Source: Paenisporosarcina cavernae
GTDB taxonomy: Bacteria; Bacillota; Bacilli; Bacillales_A; Planococcaceae
Reading direction: 5' to 3'
DNA: 64,000 nucleotides
Assembly (NCBI RefSeq): GCF_003595195.1
Contig: NZ_CP032418.1
Coordinates: forward strand, 1,004,501 to 1,068,500
The notes below the pieces were generated by a model. The model was not told where the DNA came from, searched no databases, and saw only the letters and a program-made list of their open reading frames with translations. The number at the start of each line of letters is the position of its first letter. Position 1 is the first letter of the stretch. A program made the position numbers and the translations under genes. Positions 1-10,993 of the stretch are shown piece after piece.

Positions 1-1394
1 TCGCGTTAGGCGCTACCCATGAAGAAGTCATTACTTCTCTCGTTCGAGATGAAATTAAATCCTATAAAAAATTACCACTCGCTCTTTATCAGATTCAAAC
101 AAAGTTCCGTGATGAGAAAAGACCTCGCTTCGGCTTACTGCGTGGACGAGAATTCATCATGAAAGATGCATACTCTTTCCATGCAACGAAAGAGAGTTTA
201 GATGAAATGTACGAACAAATGAAACAAGCGTACACCAACATTTTTACTCGTCTAGGATTGAATTTCCGAGCAGTAATCGCAGATTCAGGAGCTATTGGTG
301 GAAAAGATACGCATGAATTCATGGTCTTGTCTGATATTGGAGAAGATACGATTGCCTATTCGGATCAGTCTGACTATGCTGCTAATATTGAGATGGCAGA
401 AGTAAACGTGAACTATCCTCGTTCCGATGCGCAGTTATTGACTGTAGAGAAAGTAGAAACACCTCAACAAAAATCGATTGAGCAAATCGCGAACTATTTG
501 AACGTGAAGCAAGAGGATTGCATAAAAACGCTAGTCATAAATGTAGACGATGAGTTAATGCTCGTATTAATTAGAGGTGACCATGAATTAAACGAGATTA
601 AGTTAAAAAATGCACTTAATGCAAAACAAATTGAAATGGCATCCGACGAACTCATTCAAGAACTTCTTCAAAGTGAACCAGGATTTATTGGCCCTGTCAA
701 AATACCTTCGACGATAAAAGTAATTGCTGATCATGCGATCTCTTCAGTAGTGAACGGTGTATGTGGTGCGAATGAATCCGACATGCATTTAGTTAATGTA
801 AATCCAGAACGCGACTTTGCAATTGACCAATACGAAGATTTACGTTTCATTCAAGAAGGGGATCCTTCTCCAGATGGGAACGGAACGATTCGATTTGCAA
901 AAGGAATCGAAGTTGGACATGTCTTTAAACTAGGCACGACTTACTCTGAACCGATGAAGGGGCTCTTTTTAGATGAGAATGGTCGTAATCAGCCATATAT
1001 CATGGGATGTTATGGAATAGGCGTTTCACGTATTCTAGCTGCAATGGCAGAACAATTCCAAGATGATCAAGGGTTTACTTGGCCGAAAGACATTGCTCCA
1101 TATGATGTTCACCTTGTTCCTATTCAAATGAAAGACGAGGAACAAGCTACACTCGCAACTGATCTGTATAAATTACTAACGTCGTACCGATATGACGTTC
1201 TATTAGATGACCGAAACGAACGCGCAGGAGTGAAATTTACTGATTCTGATTTAATTGGTGTCCCAGTGCGAGTAACAATTGGGAAGAAAGCATCTGAAGG
1301 AATTGTAGAAGTGAAATTCCGAACATCAGGGGAATCAAAGGAATGTAAACGAGAAGAATTATTAGATGTACTTCAAAAATTTGGAGGAAATTAA
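1..1394 (+). CDS. proS: Prolyl-tRNA synthetase, 3' part (5' end outside window)
   Basis: Charges tRNA-Pro with proline in the cytoplasm. The reading frame is open from base 3, so the gene starts before the window. About 463 residues are visible, and the bacterial enzyme is usually near 565, so roughly 100 N-terminal residues are missing. The visible part begins next to class II motif 2 ([17 protein letters not shown]). It continues through the YbaK-type editing insertion that clears mischarged Ala-tRNA (roughly visible residues 160-290, including GFIGPVKIP) and the motif 3 region ([13 protein letters not shown]). It ends in the anticodon-binding domain ([23 protein letters not shown]). The stop codon directly abuts the polC start, and the GGAGG ribosome site for polC lies inside the last proS codons, so the two are probably cotranscribed as in Bacillus. 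Confidence 0.97.
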   Translation, partial: ALGATHEEVITSLVRDEIKSYKKLPLALYQIQTKFRDEKRPRFGLLRGREFIMKDAYSFHATKESLDEMYEQMKQAYTNIFTRLGLNFRAVIADSGAIGGKDTHEFMVLSDIGEDTIAYSDQSDYAANIEMAEVNVNYPRSDAQLLTVEKVETPQQKSIEQIANYLNVKQEDCIKTLVINVDDELMLVLIRGDHELNEIKLKNALNAKQIEMASDELIQELLQSEPGFIGPVKIPSTIKVIADHAISSVVNGVCGANESDMHLVNVNPERDFAIDQYEDLRFIQEGDPSPDGNGTIRFAKGIEVGHVFKLGTTYSEPMKGLFLDENGRNQPYIMGCYGIGVSRILAAMAEQFQDDQGFTWPKDIAPYDVHLVPIQMKDEEQATLATDLYKLLTSYRYDVLLDDRNERAGVKFTDSDLIGVPVRVTIGKKASEGIVEVKFRTSGESKECKREELLDVLQKFGGN

Positions 1395-4300
1395 ATGTCT
1401 GAATTAGCTGAAAAAAACAATCGTTTGCTTCTTCTTTTACAGCATCTTGAGTTAACAGCGGATGAACATATGATGTTTTTTGAAGCGGCAACATTAGAAC
1501 GAATGACTGTGCATAAAAAAGAGAGAAAATGGCGATTTGCCATCTCTCTTCGTTCTGTTTTGCCAGTGAATATGTATGAATTGTTTACTACTAGGCTTCG
1601 CGAAAAGTTCTTAGGAATTGCGGATGTCCAAGTAGTTTTTCGTTGTGAAGAAGACACGATAGATGAATCACTGTATCTAGATTATTGGAAATATGTCATG
1701 CACGAACTGGCCGATATCTCTCCACCAATTAAAGAATGCTTAATGAATCAAGCTCCAACAATTACGACTCAAAAACTGATTGTGGCGTGTCGGACGGAAC
1801 TAGAACTAAGGACTATTAAGCAGAAATATGTGGAGAAGATTCAAGCTTGTTATGCATTATTTGGTTTGCCGGAAAAAATTGTGGATGTTCAGCTTGTGGA
1901 AGCATCTGCTGAGCTAGAAGCAGAACAACAAGCGTATGTAGAGCAGAGAAGAAAAGAAGAAGAAGCTCTTGAGAAGAAAGCATTAGAAGATCTGCAAAAA
2001 CGAGATATGGCAAAACAGTCGAATGAATCAAATGTATCTGGACCTTTCCAATTAGGTATTCCGATTAAAGCAGACGATTCTATGATGGATATTAAAGCAA
2101 TTCAAGATGAAGAACGACGAATTACGATTGAAGGTCTAGTGTTTGATGTGGAAGTAAAAGAGCTTCGTAGTGGACGTTCTTTATTAACGGCAAAAATAAC
2201 GGATTATACGGACTCTATTTTAGTGAAAATGTTTTCTCGAGATAAAGAAGATGCAGAAATGATGAAGTCACTAAAAAAAGGCACTTGGATTCGAGTGCGA
2301 GGTTCGGTACAAAACGATACATTCGTCCGAGATTTAATCGTGATGGCACAAGATATGATGGAAATAAACGTCGATGCTCGATTAGACACTTCTCCCGACG
2401 AAAAGCGGATTGAGTTACATACGCATACCCCTATGAGTACAATGGATGCGGTGTCTTCTGTAGATGCTTTAGTTGGACAAGCGGCTAGATGGGGGCATTC
2501 AGCTATAGCCATTACGGATCATGCAGGTGTGCAATCATTTCCAGATGCTTATGCGGCCGGAAAAAAACACGGCGTTAAAATCATTTATGGTTTAGAAGCG
2601 TATTTAATCAATGACGGTGTGCCTATTGCTTATGAAGAAGAACACCGTGACTTAAAAGATGCTACATATGTTGTTTTTGATGTAGAAACGACGGGCTTAT
2701 CTGCAGTTTATGACACTATTATCGAGTTAGCAGCTGTTAAAATTCAAGGTGGCAACATTATCGACCAATTTGAAAGCTTTGCGAATCCTCACCATCCTCT
2801 TTCAGATACCACAACGAATTTAACGGGAATAACGGATGAGATGGTACAAGATGCACCGGAAGTTGAAGAGGTCATTCAGAAATTCCATGATTTTATTGGA
2901 GATAGCATTCTAGTTGCACACAATGCCTCTTTTGATATGGGATTCTTATATGAAGGATATAAAAAAGTAGGCTTAGAAAAAGTGCTGCATCCAGTCATTG
3001 ATACATTGGAACTTGCTCGTTTTTTACATCCGGAAATGAAAAATCATCGGTTAAATACACTAGCAAAAAAATACAATATTGAACTTACACAGCATCACCG
3101 TGCCATTTACGACTGTGAAGCGACTGGGTATTTACTTTTACAATTGTTAAAAGAAGCAGAAGAAAAAGGAATTAATTACCATGATGATTTGAATCATCAA
3201 GAAGGAAACAAAGAAGCGTACAAACGTGCTAGACCTTCACATTGCACCATTTTAGCTGCAGATGAAGAAGGGTTGAAAAATTTATTTAAACTCGTATCGT
3301 ATTCGCATTTAAATACATTTTTCCGTGTTCCAAGAATTCCAAAGTCTGTTTTACGCAAACATCGTAAAGGACTTCTCATTGGATCTGGTTGTGATAAGGG
3401 AGAAGTTTTTGAAGGATTAATGCAAAAGTCTCCTGAAGAAGTGGAAGAAATTGCGAAGTTCTATGATTATTTGGAAGTGCATCCAAAAGAAGTATATGCT
3501 CACTTGATTGAGATGGAATTGGTGAGGGATGAGTGGAATTTAGAAGATATTATACGAAAATTACTTAAACTAGGGAAAAAATTATCATTACCTGTCGTTG
3601 CGACTGGTAATGTTCACTATGTGAATGAAACAGATGCGATTTTCAGACAAATCCTAGTCTCTGGACAAGGTGGTGCAAATCCTTTAAATCGACATTCGTT
3701 ACCAAAGGTTCATTTCCGCACGACAAATGAAATGTTAGAAGCGTTCGATTTTCTTGGTGAGGAAACGGCACGTGAGATTGTGATTACGAATACACACAAA
3801 ATTGCAGATCGAATCGACTCAATCAAACCAATAAAAGACGATTTGTACACTCCGAAAATAGAAGGCGCAGACGAAGAAGTGCGTGAGTTAAGTTATTCTA
3901 TGGCTCGTTCCATTTACGGAGAACAGTTGCCAGAAATCGTGGAAGCACGTATTGAAAAAGAACTAACATCGATCATCGGTCATGGTTTCGCGGTAATTTA
4001 CTTAATTTCACACAAATTAGTAAAAAAATCATTAGATGACGGTTACTTAGTAGGTTCAAGGGGATCGGTAGGATCTTCTTTAGTGGCAACGCTGATGGAA
4101 ATCACCGAAGTAAATCCATTGCCGCCTCATTATATCTGTACGAAATGTAAACATGTCGAATTCTTTGATGATGGCTCAGTGAACTCGGGATATGATCTGC
4201 TAAATAAAGAATGTCCTACTTGTGCAATTCCGTTAAAGAAAGATGGACAAGATATTCCCTTCGAAACATTTTTAGGTTTTAAAGGAGATAAAGTTCCAGA

Positions 4301-5717
4301 TATTGATTTAAACTTTAGTGGCGAATACCAGTCTGTCGCGCACAATTATACAAAAGTGCTTTTTGGAGAAGACAATGTCTATCGTGCTGGAACAATTGGA
4401 ACCGTCGCAGAAAAAACGGCTTACGGATTTGTGAGAGGGTATGCAACGGATCATAATTACACATATCGTGGAGCTGAGATTGATCGACTCGTACAAGGGT
4501 GTACTGGTGTTAAACGTTCTACTGGTCAACATCCAGGTGGAATTATCGTAGTGCCAGATTACATGGATATTTATGATTTTTCTCCTATTCAATTTCCTGC
4601 AGATGCGCAAGATTCTGAATGGAAAACAACTCATTTTGACTTTCATTCAATTCATGACAATCTATTGAAGTTAGATATTCTTGGTCACGATGATCCTACT
4701 GCGATTAGAATGTTACAAGATTTAAGTGGAATAGATCCTAAAACGATTCCAACCGACGATCCAGAAGTGATGAAAATCTTTAGCGGCACCACCTCACTTG
4801 GCGTTTCGGAAGAACAAATTGGATGTAAGACTGGTACACTTGGAATTCCTGAATTTGGAACTAGGTTTGTCCGTCAAATGTTAGAAGAAACGAAACCATC
4901 TACTTTCTCTGAACTTGTTCAAATTTCCGGATTATCACATGGGACAGATGTGTGGCTTGGTAACGCACAAGAGCTTATTCAAAACGGAACTTGTCAATTA
5001 TCAGATGTGATCGGTTGCCGTGACGATATAATGGTGTATTTAATTTATCAAGGTTTAGAGCCATCATTAGCGTTTAAAATAATGGAGTCCGTACGTAAAG
5101 GAAAAGGATTAACACCGGAATTTGAAGCAGAAATGCGAACGAATGGTGTACCAGAATGGTATATCGATTCCTGTAAAAAAATTAAGTACATGTTCCCTAA
5201 AGCCCATGCTGCAGCTTACGTATTAATGGCTGTTCGTATTGCATACTTTAAAGTTCATTTTCCAATTTTATATTATGCGGCATATTTTACAGTTCGAGCT
5301 TCTGATTTTGACTTGTTGATCATGACAAAGGGATCGAAAGCAATTCGGACAAAATTAGAAGAGATTCTTGCAAAAGGATTAGATGCCTCACCAAAGGAAA
5401 AGAGTTTATCTACCGTTCTCGAAATCGCTTTGGAAATGAGCGAAAGAGGAATGCACATGAAAAAAGTCGATTTGTATAAATCCAAAGCAAAAGAGTTTGT
5501 CATTGATGGAGATGGGTTAATACCTCCATTTAATGCGATTCCTGGATTAGGAACAAACGTAGCATTAGCGATTGTAAAAGCGCGAGAAGAAGGAGAATTC
5601 CTATCCAAAGAAGATCTCGGACAGCGAGGTAGAGTGTCAAAAACATTAATCGAGTATATGGACCAATTAGGTTGCTTAGAAGGAATGCCAGATGCGAACC
5701 AATTGTCCCTCTTTTAA
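1395..5717 (+). CDS. polC: DNA polymerase III alpha subunit, PolC type
   Basis: This is the replicative polymerase of low-GC Gram-positives, carrying its own 3'-5' proofreading exonuclease. At 1440 residues it matches the usual length (about 1437). Domains in order: an N-terminal tau/DnaA-like region and OB fold (to about residue 330); a PHP domain beginning at [14 protein letters not shown] (about 338); a DEDDh exonuclease inserted in the PHP domain ([11 protein letters not shown] about 424, [13 protein letters not shown] about 510); a zinc-binding segment (CTKCKH...CPTC, about 914-945); the polymerase core with the catalytic PDIDLNFSG (about 967); and a C-terminal helix-hairpin-helix ([17 protein letters not shown]). 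The start follows the proS stop with no gap and has a GGAGG 7 nt upstream. No defects are seen. Confidence 0.98.
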   Translation: MSELAEKNNRLLLLLQHLELTADEHMMFFEAATLERMTVHKKERKWRFAISLRSVLPVNMYELFTTRLREKFLGIADVQVVFRCEEDTIDESLYLDYWKYVMHELADISPPIKECLMNQAPTITTQKLIVACRTELELRTIKQKYVEKIQACYALFGLPEKIVDVQLVEASAELEAEQQAYVEQRRKEEEALEKKALEDLQKRDMAKQSNESNVSGPFQLGIPIKADDSMMDIKAIQDEERRITIEGLVFDVEVKELRSGRSLLTAKITDYTDSILVKMFSRDKEDAEMMKSLKKGTWIRVRGSVQNDTFVRDLIVMAQDMMEINVDARLDTSPDEKRIELHTHTPMSTMDAVSSVDALVGQAARWGHSAIAITDHAGVQSFPDAYAAGKKHGVKIIYGLEAYLINDGVPIAYEEEHRDLKDATYVVFDVETTGLSAVYDTIIELAAVKIQGGNIIDQFESFANPHHPLSDTTTNLTGITDEMVQDAPEVEEVIQKFHDFIGDSILVAHNASFDMGFLYEGYKKVGLEKVLHPVIDTLELARFLHPEMKNHRLNTLAKKYNIELTQHHRAIYDCEATGYLLLQLLKEAEEKGINYHDDLNHQEGNKEAYKRARPSHCTILAADEEGLKNLFKLVSYSHLNTFFRVPRIPKSVLRKHRKGLLIGSGCDKGEVFEGLMQKSPEEVEEIAKFYDYLEVHPKEVYAHLIEMELVRDEWNLEDIIRKLLKLGKKLSLPVVATGNVHYVNETDAIFRQILVSGQGGANPLNRHSLPKVHFRTTNEMLEAFDFLGEETAREIVITNTHKIADRIDSIKPIKDDLYTPKIEGADEEVRELSYSMARSIYGEQLPEIVEARIEKELTSIIGHGFAVIYLISHKLVKKSLDDGYLVGSRGSVGSSLVATLMEITEVNPLPPHYICTKCKHVEFFDDGSVNSGYDLLNKECPTCAIPLKKDGQDIPFETFLGFKGDKVPDIDLNFSGEYQSVAHNYTKVLFGEDNVYRAGTIGTVAEKTAYGFVRGYATDHNYTYRGAEIDRLVQGCTGVKRSTGQHPGGIIVVPDYMDIYDFSPIQFPADAQDSEWKTTHFDFHSIHDNLLKLDILGHDDPTAIRMLQDLSGIDPKTIPTDDPEVMKIFSGTTSLGVSEEQIGCKTGTLGIPEFGTRFVRQMLEETKPSTFSELVQISGLSHGTDVWLGNAQELIQNGTCQLSDVIGCRDDIMVYLIYQGLEPSLAFKIMESVRKGKGLTPEFEAEMRTNGVPEWYIDSCKKIKYMFPKAHAAAYVLMAVRIAYFKVHFPILYYAAYFTVRASDFDLLIMTKGSKAIRTKLEEILAKGLDASPKEKSLSTVLEIALEMSERGMHMKKVDLYKSKAKEFVIDGDGLIPPFNAIPGLGTNVALAIVKAREEGEFLSKEDLGQRGRVSKTLIEYMDQLGCLEGMPDANQLSLF

Positions 5718-5723
5718 TGTAAT

Positions 5724-5752
5724 TTGCACGCCAATCGTAATCATGGTAAGAT
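5724..5752 (+). promoter_or_regulatory. Predicted sigma-A promoter for the rimP-nusA-infB operon
   Basis: TTGCAC (5724-5729), a 17-nt spacer, then TAAGAT (5747-5752) preceded by an extended TGG. It lies just after the polC stop and about 100 nt before rimP, with a leader hairpin in between. Assigned by consensus only. Confidence 0.6.
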
Positions 5753-5783
5753 GGTATTAACTAGTTGTGGATAGATTTGCGAC

Positions 5784-5815
5784 AAAAGAGTGGGATTTCC
5801 CGCTCTTTTCTCTTT
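5784..5815 (+). terminator. Leader hairpin: polC terminator and/or nusA-operon attenuator
   Basis: An 11-bp stem (AAAAGAGTGGG at 5784-5794 with CCCGCTCTTTT at 5799-5809, one G-U pair) closes a 4-nt ATTT loop. It is followed by a C-interrupted U tract, TTTTCTCTTTG. The interrupted tract implies a weak, possibly NusA-dependent terminator. It sits between the predicted promoter at 5724 and the rimP start, so it can act as polC terminator, operon attenuator, or both. Confidence 0.65.
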
Positions 5816-5849
5816 GTTCCCAATAAAAAAGTACGTACGGGAGGTTTGT

Positions 5850-6326
5850 ATGAGCAAAGTTGTAGAAGAAGTAGAAACGCTAGTAAAACCAATCATTGAA
5901 AATTTACAGTTAGAATTAGTCGACATGGAGTTTGTAAAAGAAGGACGTAACTGGTTTCTTCGTATTTATGTAGACACTCCATCAGGTGGAATTGACATTG
6001 AACAATGTGCGTTAGTAAGTGAAAAAGTAAGTGAAATGCTTGATGAAAAAGATCCAATTGAACAAAACTACTTTTTAGAGGTATCTTCGCCTGGTGCGGA
6101 AAGACCATTGAAGAAAGAAGAAGACTACGTTCGTTCTGTTGGAAAGTTTATTTACGTGAAAATGTATGAACCTGTTAAGGATATGAAAGAGTTCGAAGGA
6201 TATTTAATGGAGAATAATGAGACGGACATCGTGTTAAATGTCAAAATCAAAACGCGAAAACTGACGGTAACATTGCCGAAAGACAAAATCGCATTTGCTC
6301 GTTTAGCAATTGATTTCTCTGCATAA
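5850..6326 (+). CDS. rimP: Ribosome maturation factor RimP
   Basis: Assembly factor for the 30S subunit, acting on the head domain around S12. The 158-residue protein has the two-domain RimP layout: an alpha/beta N-terminal domain (LVDMEFVKEGRNWFLRIYVD, then GGIDIEQCALVSEKVSEMLDE and the family signature YFLEVSSPGAERPL at about 76-90) and a C-terminal Sm-like barrel. I chose ATG 5850 because GGGAGG at 5839-5844 is well placed and the protein then begins MSKVVEEVETLV like homologs. The frame remains open back to 5790, across the leader hairpin, and that extension is not credible. It is the first gene of the nusA-infB operon, 21 nt before nusA. Confidence 0.95.
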   Translation: MSKVVEEVETLVKPIIENLQLELVDMEFVKEGRNWFLRIYVDTPSGGIDIEQCALVSEKVSEMLDEKDPIEQNYFLEVSSPGAERPLKKEEDYVRSVGKFIYVKMYEPVKDMKEFEGYLMENNETDIVLNVKIKTRKLTVTLPKDKIAFARLAIDFSA

Positions 6327-6347
6327 CTTGATATAGGAGTGAAAAAA

Positions 6348-7502
6348 ATGGGTAGTGAATTGTTAGATGCTTTAACAGCATTGGAAAAACAGAAGGGAAT
6401 TTCCCGAGATGTCTTAATCGAAGCGATCGAAGCGGCATTAGTGACAGCGTACAAACGCAATTTCAACCAAGCACAAAATGTGCGTGTAGACTTAAATTTA
6501 GATAATGGCTCCATGCGAGTATTCTCCCGTAAAGATGTAATGGAAGAAGTATTAGATGAGCGTCTGCATATTTCATTAGAAGATGCGAAAGAAGTAAATC
6601 CAGCTTATGAGTTAGGCGATGTAGTAGAGCAAGAAGTCACACCACGTAATTTCGGTCGAATTGCTGCTCAGACTGCTAAACAAGTTGTTACTCAGCGTGT
6701 ACGTGAAGCGGAACGCGGATTGATTTACGAAGAGTTTGTTGATCGTGAAGAAGATATCGTGAACGGAATTGTCGAGCGTTTAGATGCTCGAAATATTTAC
6801 GTTGGTCTTGGAAAAGTGGAAGCAGTTTTACCACAAAACGAGCAAATTCAACAAGAGACGTATCACCCACATGATCGTATTAAAGTGTTCATCACTAAAG
6901 TAGAACGTACCACACGTGGGCCACAGGTTTTTGTTTCAAGAACACATCCTGGATTACTTCGTCGTCTATTTGAAATGGAAGTTCCAGAAATTTACGATGG
7001 TATTGTGGAGATCAAGTCTATTGCTCGTGAAGCAGGGGATCGTTCAAAGATTTCTGTTGTCGCTCACCAGGAAGATATCGATCCAGTTGGATCGTGTGTC
7101 GGTTCAAAAGGTTCGCGAGTTCAAACTATCGTGAATGAATTAAATGGAGAAAAAATTGACATCGTGGAATGGTCAGAAGATCCAGTTACGTTTGTAGCGA
7201 ATGCGCTTAGCCCTTCGAAAGTGCTTGATGTACAAGTAAATGAAGAAGAAAAGTCTACAACAGTTGTCGTACCGGATTATCAGTTGTCACTTGCGATCGG
7301 AAAACGTGGTCAAAATGCTCGTTTAGCTGCTAAGCTTACTGGCTGGAAAATTGATATTAAAAGTGAAACGGATGCACGTGAATTAGGAATTTATCCATCC
7401 GCAATTGCCTCTACTTCTTTCGATGAGTATGACGATTATGAAGAGTCATATGAAGAAGAGGAATTTGATTTATATCAAGATTCGGAAGATGAATCCAACT
7501 GA
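6348..7502 (+). CDS. nusA: Transcription termination/antitermination factor NusA
   Basis: Binds RNA polymerase and nascent RNA and stimulates pausing and intrinsic termination, especially at weak hairpins. The 384-residue product has the N-terminal polymerase-binding domain (MGSELLDALTALEKQKGISRDVLIEAIEAAL), an S1 domain (about 135-200, GIVERLDARNIYVGLGKVEAVLP), and two KH domains (GSCVGSKGSRVQTIVNEL about 250; LAIGKRGQNARLAAKLTGWKIDI about 320). A short acidic tail (DEYDDYEESYEEEEFD) follows. There are no C-terminal acidic repeats, as usual for Firmicutes. ATG 6348 has AGGAG at 6335-6339; a GTG at 6339 overlaps that site and is less likely. It may regulate its own operon through the hairpin at 5784. 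Confidence 0.97.
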   Translation: MGSELLDALTALEKQKGISRDVLIEAIEAALVTAYKRNFNQAQNVRVDLNLDNGSMRVFSRKDVMEEVLDERLHISLEDAKEVNPAYELGDVVEQEVTPRNFGRIAAQTAKQVVTQRVREAERGLIYEEFVDREEDIVNGIVERLDARNIYVGLGKVEAVLPQNEQIQQETYHPHDRIKVFITKVERTTRGPQVFVSRTHPGLLRRLFEMEVPEIYDGIVEIKSIAREAGDRSKISVVAHQEDIDPVGSCVGSKGSRVQTIVNELNGEKIDIVEWSEDPVTFVANALSPSKVLDVQVNEEEKSTTVVVPDYQLSLAIGKRGQNARLAAKLTGWKIDIKSETDARELGIYPSAIASTSFDEYDDYEESYEEEEFDLYQDSEDESN

Positions 7503-7514
7503 GGTGAATGAATA

Positions 7515-7793
7515 ATGGCAACAATGAAGAAAATCCCAATGAGAAAGTGTGTCGCAACAAACGACATGTTTCCAAAAAAGGAATTGATTCGAATTGTTCG
7601 TTCGAAAGAAGGAGAAGTCTCTGTAGACTTGACAGGAAAGAAATCTGGTCGCGGAGCATATCTCTCGAAGTCTGAGGAAGCAATTAAATTGGCAAAAAAA
7701 CGTAATTCATTAGAGAACCATTTAGAAACGAAAATTCCAAGTGAAATCTACGATGAATTAGAAAAAATTGTTGCGAAAGAAAAACTTTCATGA
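7515..7793 (+). CDS. rnpM: RNase P modulator RnpM (YlxR family)
   Basis: A small basic RNA-binding protein of the YlxR family, which in B. subtilis binds the RNase P RNA and dampens its activity. The 92-residue sequence carries the family signature MRKCVATNDMFPKKELIRIVR near the N-terminus, then VDLTGKKSGRGAYLSKS, the usual RNA-binding surface. It lies 12 nt after nusA. Its TGA stop overlaps the start of the next gene (ATGATG at 7790), so translation of the two is coupled. The order nusA-ylxR-ylxQ-infB is conserved throughout Bacillales. The molecular role comes from family knowledge, not from this sequence. Confidence 0.92.
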   Translation: MATMKKIPMRKCVATNDMFPKKELIRIVRSKEGEVSVDLTGKKSGRGAYLSKSEEAIKLAKKRNSLENHLETKIPSEIYDELEKIVAKEKLS

Positions 7794-8110
7794 TGAAGGA
7801 ACAAGCAATACTCCAGACTCTTGGGTTAGCGACACGCGCAAGAATGTTAATCACAGGGGAAGAACTTGTTCTAAAAGAAATTCGAAGCAATAAAGCAAAA
7901 ATTGTTATTCTTGCAAAAGATGCTTCTGAAAATACACGGAAGAAATTTTCCGATAAATGTTCGTTTTACAACGTTGAGTTGCATGAATTTTCCGATCGTT
8001 ACACATTGGGACATGCTACAGGAAAAGAGGCCCGCGTGGCACTCGCCATTACTGATGCCGGTTTCGCAAAAAAACTATCCGGCCTTCTCAACGAATCTAA
8101 CCGGGGGTGA
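7790..8110 (+). CDS. rplGA: L7Ae/L30e/Gadd45-family ribosomal protein YlxQ
   Basis: A 106-residue protein of the L7Ae family, which recognises kink-turn RNAs. In B. subtilis the paralogue pair is YbxF (RplGB) and YlxQ (RplGA). Family features are [36 protein letters not shown] at residues 8-43 and the [23 protein letters not shown] segment. The start overlaps the rnpM stop; either ATG 7790 or ATG 7793 is possible and they differ by one residue. The infB ribosome-binding site is formed by the final codons (CCGGGGGTGA). Exact function is not established. Confidence 0.9.
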   Translation: MMKEQAILQTLGLATRARMLITGEELVLKEIRSNKAKIVILAKDASENTRKKFSDKCSFYNVELHEFSDRYTLGHATGKEARVALAITDAGFAKKLSGLLNESNRG

Positions 8111-8114
8111 CCTA

Positions 8115-10598
8115 ATGAGTAAACTTAGGGTACATGAATATGCGAAACAAATTAACAAACCGAGTAAAGAAGTTATTGATCAATTAAAGAAGTGGGACGT
8201 ACCTGTTTCCAATCATATGTCGACAATTGAAACTACTGTCGTATCAAAATTAGATGGGGTTTTTAAGCAATCAGCGAAGCCAACTTCAACTGCTTCTTCA
8301 AATACCCAAAATCCACGTCCATCTCAAGGCGGACAAGGAAGCCGTCCGTCTCAAGGAGCACAAGGAAACCGTCCATCTCAAGGAGCACAAGGAAACCGTC
8401 CAGGGCAAGGGAACCGTCCCGCTCAAGGCGGACAAGGGAACCGTCCAGCACAAGGGGCACAAGGAAATCGTCCAGCACAAGGCGGACAAGGGAACCGTCC
8501 TGCTCAAGGCGGACAAGGAAATCGTCCAGCACAAGGTGGGCAAGGAAACCGTCCGGCTCAAGGCGGACAAGGAAACCGTCCAGCACAAGGCGGACAAGGA
8601 AACCGTCCGGCTCAAGGGGCACAAGGAAACCGTCCAGCACAAGGCGGACAAGGAAACCGTCCAGCTCAAGGGGCACAAGGAAACCGTCCAGGGCAAGGGA
8701 ACCGTAATTTTGGTGGACGTCCAGGTGGATACGGCAACAATAGTCCAGGTACTGGAAACAGAGCTGGCAGCCGTGGAAAAGGAAAAGGAAAAAGCAAGCA
8801 ACCAGTTCAACCACCTGTTCCAATGAAAGAAAAAGAACTACCTGAAAAAATTACGTTCTTTGAATCATTGACAGTTGGTGAACTTGCAAAAAAATTAGGC
8901 AGAGAGCCTTCTGAAATTATCAAAAAGTTATTTATGCTTGGTGTAATGGCTACCATTAACCAAGAATTAGATAAAGATGCGATTGAGTTAATCTGTACAG
9001 ATTACGGTGTTGAAGTGGAAGAAGAGATCCGTATCGATAAAACAGATTTAGAAACATATTTTGAATCGGATGAAGAACAACCAGCAGGCGAATTAAAAGA
9101 ACGTCCTCCGGTTGTTACGATTATGGGACACGTCGATCACGGGAAAACGACACTTCTTGACTCCATTCGAAATACAAAAGTTACTGCTGGCGAAGCAGGC
9201 GGTATTACGCAACATATTGGGGCATATCAAGTTGTAGAAAATGGCAAGAAAATTACCTTCTTGGATACTCCTGGACATGCTGCATTTACTACAATGCGTG
9301 CTCGCGGAGCAAAAGTAACCGATTTAACTATCTTAGTTGTTGCAGCGGATGATGGTGTTATGCCACAAACCGTGGAAGCAATTAACCACGCGAAAGCAGC
9401 AGAAGTTCCAATTATCGTTGCTGTGAATAAAATGGATAAAGAAGCGGCAAATCCTGACCGTGTTATGCAAGAGCTAACGGAACATGGTTTAGTTCCTGAG
9501 GCTTGGGGCGGAGATACTATTTTTGCTCCAATTTCAGCATTAAAAGGTGATGGAATTGATAACCTTCTTGATATGGTGTTATTAGTTGCAGAAGTGGCTG
9601 AACTTAAAGCTGACGCTAAACGTAAAGCAATTGGTACAGTGATCGAAGCGCAACTTGATAAAGGACGAGGATCAGTTGCAACGTTACTTGTACAAGATGG
9701 TACGTTGAACGTTGGGGATCCAATCGTAGTAGGGAATACATTTGGACGTGTTCGAGCAATGGTAAATGACATTGGTCGTCGCGTAAAAGAAGCCGGCCCA
9801 AGTACCCCTGTTGAAATTACTGGGTTGAACGATGTACCACAAGCTGGCGATCGTTTCGTTGTATTTGAAGATGAAAAAACAGCTCGTGCAGTCGGTGAAT
9901 CTCGTGCTACGACAGCGATTCAAGAACAACGCTCTGAAAAAACACGCGTAACACTAGATAACTTGTTTGATCAAATGAAACAAGGCGAGATGAAAGACTT
10001 AAATATTATCGTGAAAGCAGACGTTCAAGGTTCTGTAGAAGCAATGGCTGCATCATTGATGAAATTAGATGTAGAAGGCGTAAATGTACGAATCATTCAT
10101 ACAGGCGCAGGAGCTATTACAGAATCGGACATTTCATTAGCAGCTGCTTCAAATGCTATTGTAATTGGATTCAATGTTCGTCCTGACTTGAATGCGAAAC
10201 GCGCTGCGGAAGAAGAAGGCGTAGATATTCGTTTACACCGCGTTATTTACAAAGTGATTGAAGAAATTGAGTCTGCAATGAAAGGAATGCTTGATCCAGA
10301 GTTCCAAGAAAAAATTATTGGGCAAGCAGAAGTACGCGAAACGTTCAAAGTTTCAAAAATCGGTACAATTGCAGGAAGCTATGTAACAGAAGGTAAAATT
10401 ACTCGTGATAGCGGCATTCGTGTCATCCGTGATGGCATTGTCGTATTTGAAGGGGAATTAGAATCTTTAAAACGCTTCAAAGATGATGCAAAAGAAGTGG
10501 CAAAAGGGTATGAGTGTGGTATTACAGTGAAAAGCTATAATGACGTTAAAGAAGGCGACGTAATTGAAGCGTACGTTATGGAAGAGATCAAACGTTAA
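8115..10598 (+). CDS. infB: Translation initiation factor IF-2 with an expanded repeat linker
   Basis: GTPase that delivers initiator fMet-tRNA to the 30S subunit and promotes subunit joining. The product is 827 residues: an IF2-N helical segment ([27 protein letters not shown]); a disordered Gly/Gln/Asn/Arg/Pro repeat (about residues 68-196); a second IF2-N domain ([24 protein letters not shown]); the G domain with G1 GHVDHGKTT (about 338), G3 DTPGHAAF and G4 NKMD; and domains II-IV to the C-terminal fMet-tRNA-binding barrel. ATG 8115 follows a GGGGGTGA site; the longer open frame from 7902 runs inside rplGA and is rejected. The repeat replaces the usual Lys/Gln-rich linker and is described separately. 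Confidence 0.97.
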   Translation: MSKLRVHEYAKQINKPSKEVIDQLKKWDVPVSNHMSTIETTVVSKLDGVFKQSAKPTSTASSNTQNPRPSQGGQGSRPSQGAQGNRPSQGAQGNRPGQGNRPAQGGQGNRPAQGAQGNRPAQGGQGNRPAQGGQGNRPAQGGQGNRPAQGGQGNRPAQGGQGNRPAQGAQGNRPAQGGQGNRPAQGAQGNRPGQGNRNFGGRPGGYGNNSPGTGNRAGSRGKGKGKSKQPVQPPVPMKEKELPEKITFFESLTVGELAKKLGREPSEIIKKLFMLGVMATINQELDKDAIELICTDYGVEVEEEIRIDKTDLETYFESDEEQPAGELKERPPVVTIMGHVDHGKTTLLDSIRNTKVTAGEAGGITQHIGAYQVVENGKKITFLDTPGHAAFTTMRARGAKVTDLTILVVAADDGVMPQTVEAINHAKAAEVPIIVAVNKMDKEAANPDRVMQELTEHGLVPEAWGGDTIFAPISALKGDGIDNLLDMVLLVAEVAELKADAKRKAIGTVIEAQLDKGRGSVATLLVQDGTLNVGDPIVVGNTFGRVRAMVNDIGRRVKEAGPSTPVEITGLNDVPQAGDRFVVFEDEKTARAVGESRATTAIQEQRSEKTRVTLDNLFDQMKQGEMKDLNIIVKADVQGSVEAMAASLMKLDVEGVNVRIIHTGAGAITESDISLAAASNAIVIGFNVRPDLNAKRAAEEEGVDIRLHRVIYKVIEEIESAMKGMLDPEFQEKIIGQAEVRETFKVSKIGTIAGSYVTEGKITRDSGIRVIRDGIVVFEGELESLKRFKDDAKEVAKGYECGITVKSYNDVKEGDVIEAYVMEEIKR
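8316..8702 (+). repeat. 27-bp in-frame tandem repeat within infB
   Basis: The segment encodes thirteen copies of a nine-residue unit, RPAQGGQGN (variants [27 protein letters not shown]), interrupted by two six-residue units RPGQGN, one after the third copy and one at the end. Neighbouring DNA copies differ mainly at synonymous positions (CGTCCAGCACAAGGCGGA versus CGTCCGGCTCAAGGCGGA), which suggests repeated duplication with drift. The 27-nt period keeps the reading frame whatever the copy number. It also keeps other frames open, which creates false antisense and overlapping reading frames here. Confidence 0.97.
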
Positions 10599-10626
10599 GA
10601 TAGCGTGAATTGAGGTGTATGTACAA

Positions 10627-10989
10627 ATGAGTACTCGTTCGACAAGAATTGGCGAGCAAATGAAAAAAGAATTAAGCGAAATCATTTCTCGAAAATTAAA
10701 AGACCCAAGGATTGGCTTCGTCACTGTAACAGACGTGGAAGTCACAGGTGATCTCCAGCAGGCAACTGTGTTCATCACAGTTCTAGGTGATGAAAAAAAG
10801 AGAGAAGAAACACTTAAAGGTTTAGCGAAAGCGAAAGGCTTTATGCGAACAGAAATTGGTCAACGAATCCGATTACGTAAAACTCCTGAACTTATGTTTG
10901 AGTTTGACGAATCAGCAGATTACGGTAACCGTATTGACTCTCTATTGCGTTCACTCAACGACGAGACAACAAGCGAACAAGAAGAATAA
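10627..10989 (+). CDS. rbfA: 30S ribosome-binding factor RbfA
   Basis: Assists late 16S rRNA 5'-end maturation and cold-sensitive 30S assembly. The 120-residue protein contains the single KH-like domain, with [37 protein letters not shown]-type sequence at the N-terminus and [27 protein letters not shown] near the end. ATG 10627 gives the family N-terminus [11 protein letters not shown] and is 9 nt after GAGGTG; an in-frame GTG at 10615 lies inside that site. It is the last gene of the operon and is followed by a strong terminator. Confidence 0.95.
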   Translation: MSTRSTRIGEQMKKELSEIISRKLKDPRIGFVTVTDVEVTGDLQQATVFITVLGDEKKREETLKGLAKAKGFMRTEIGQRIRLRKTPELMFEFDESADYGNRIDSLLRSLNDETTSEQEE

Positions 10990-10993
10990 AGTG

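Noticed and set aside
7902-8114. N-terminal extension of IF-2 by 71 residues.
   Set aside because: The extension lies within rplGA in another frame, and ATG 8115 has a strong ribosome site and the normal IF-2 N-terminus.
8316-8702. Regular repeats that might suggest a CRISPR array.
   Set aside because: The repeats are contiguous, without unique spacers, and in frame within infB.
8254-8826. Long open frames overlapping infB in another plus frame and in two minus frames (170-190 codons).
   Set aside because: They arise because the 27-bp repeat has a period divisible by three, so every frame stays open across it. Products are simple Lys/His/Glu or Leu/Asp repeats with no ribosome site, and infB itself is clearly coding.
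9227-9772. A 181-codon minus-strand open frame opposite infB.
   Set aside because: Shadow of the conserved IF-2 GTPase domain; no independent support.
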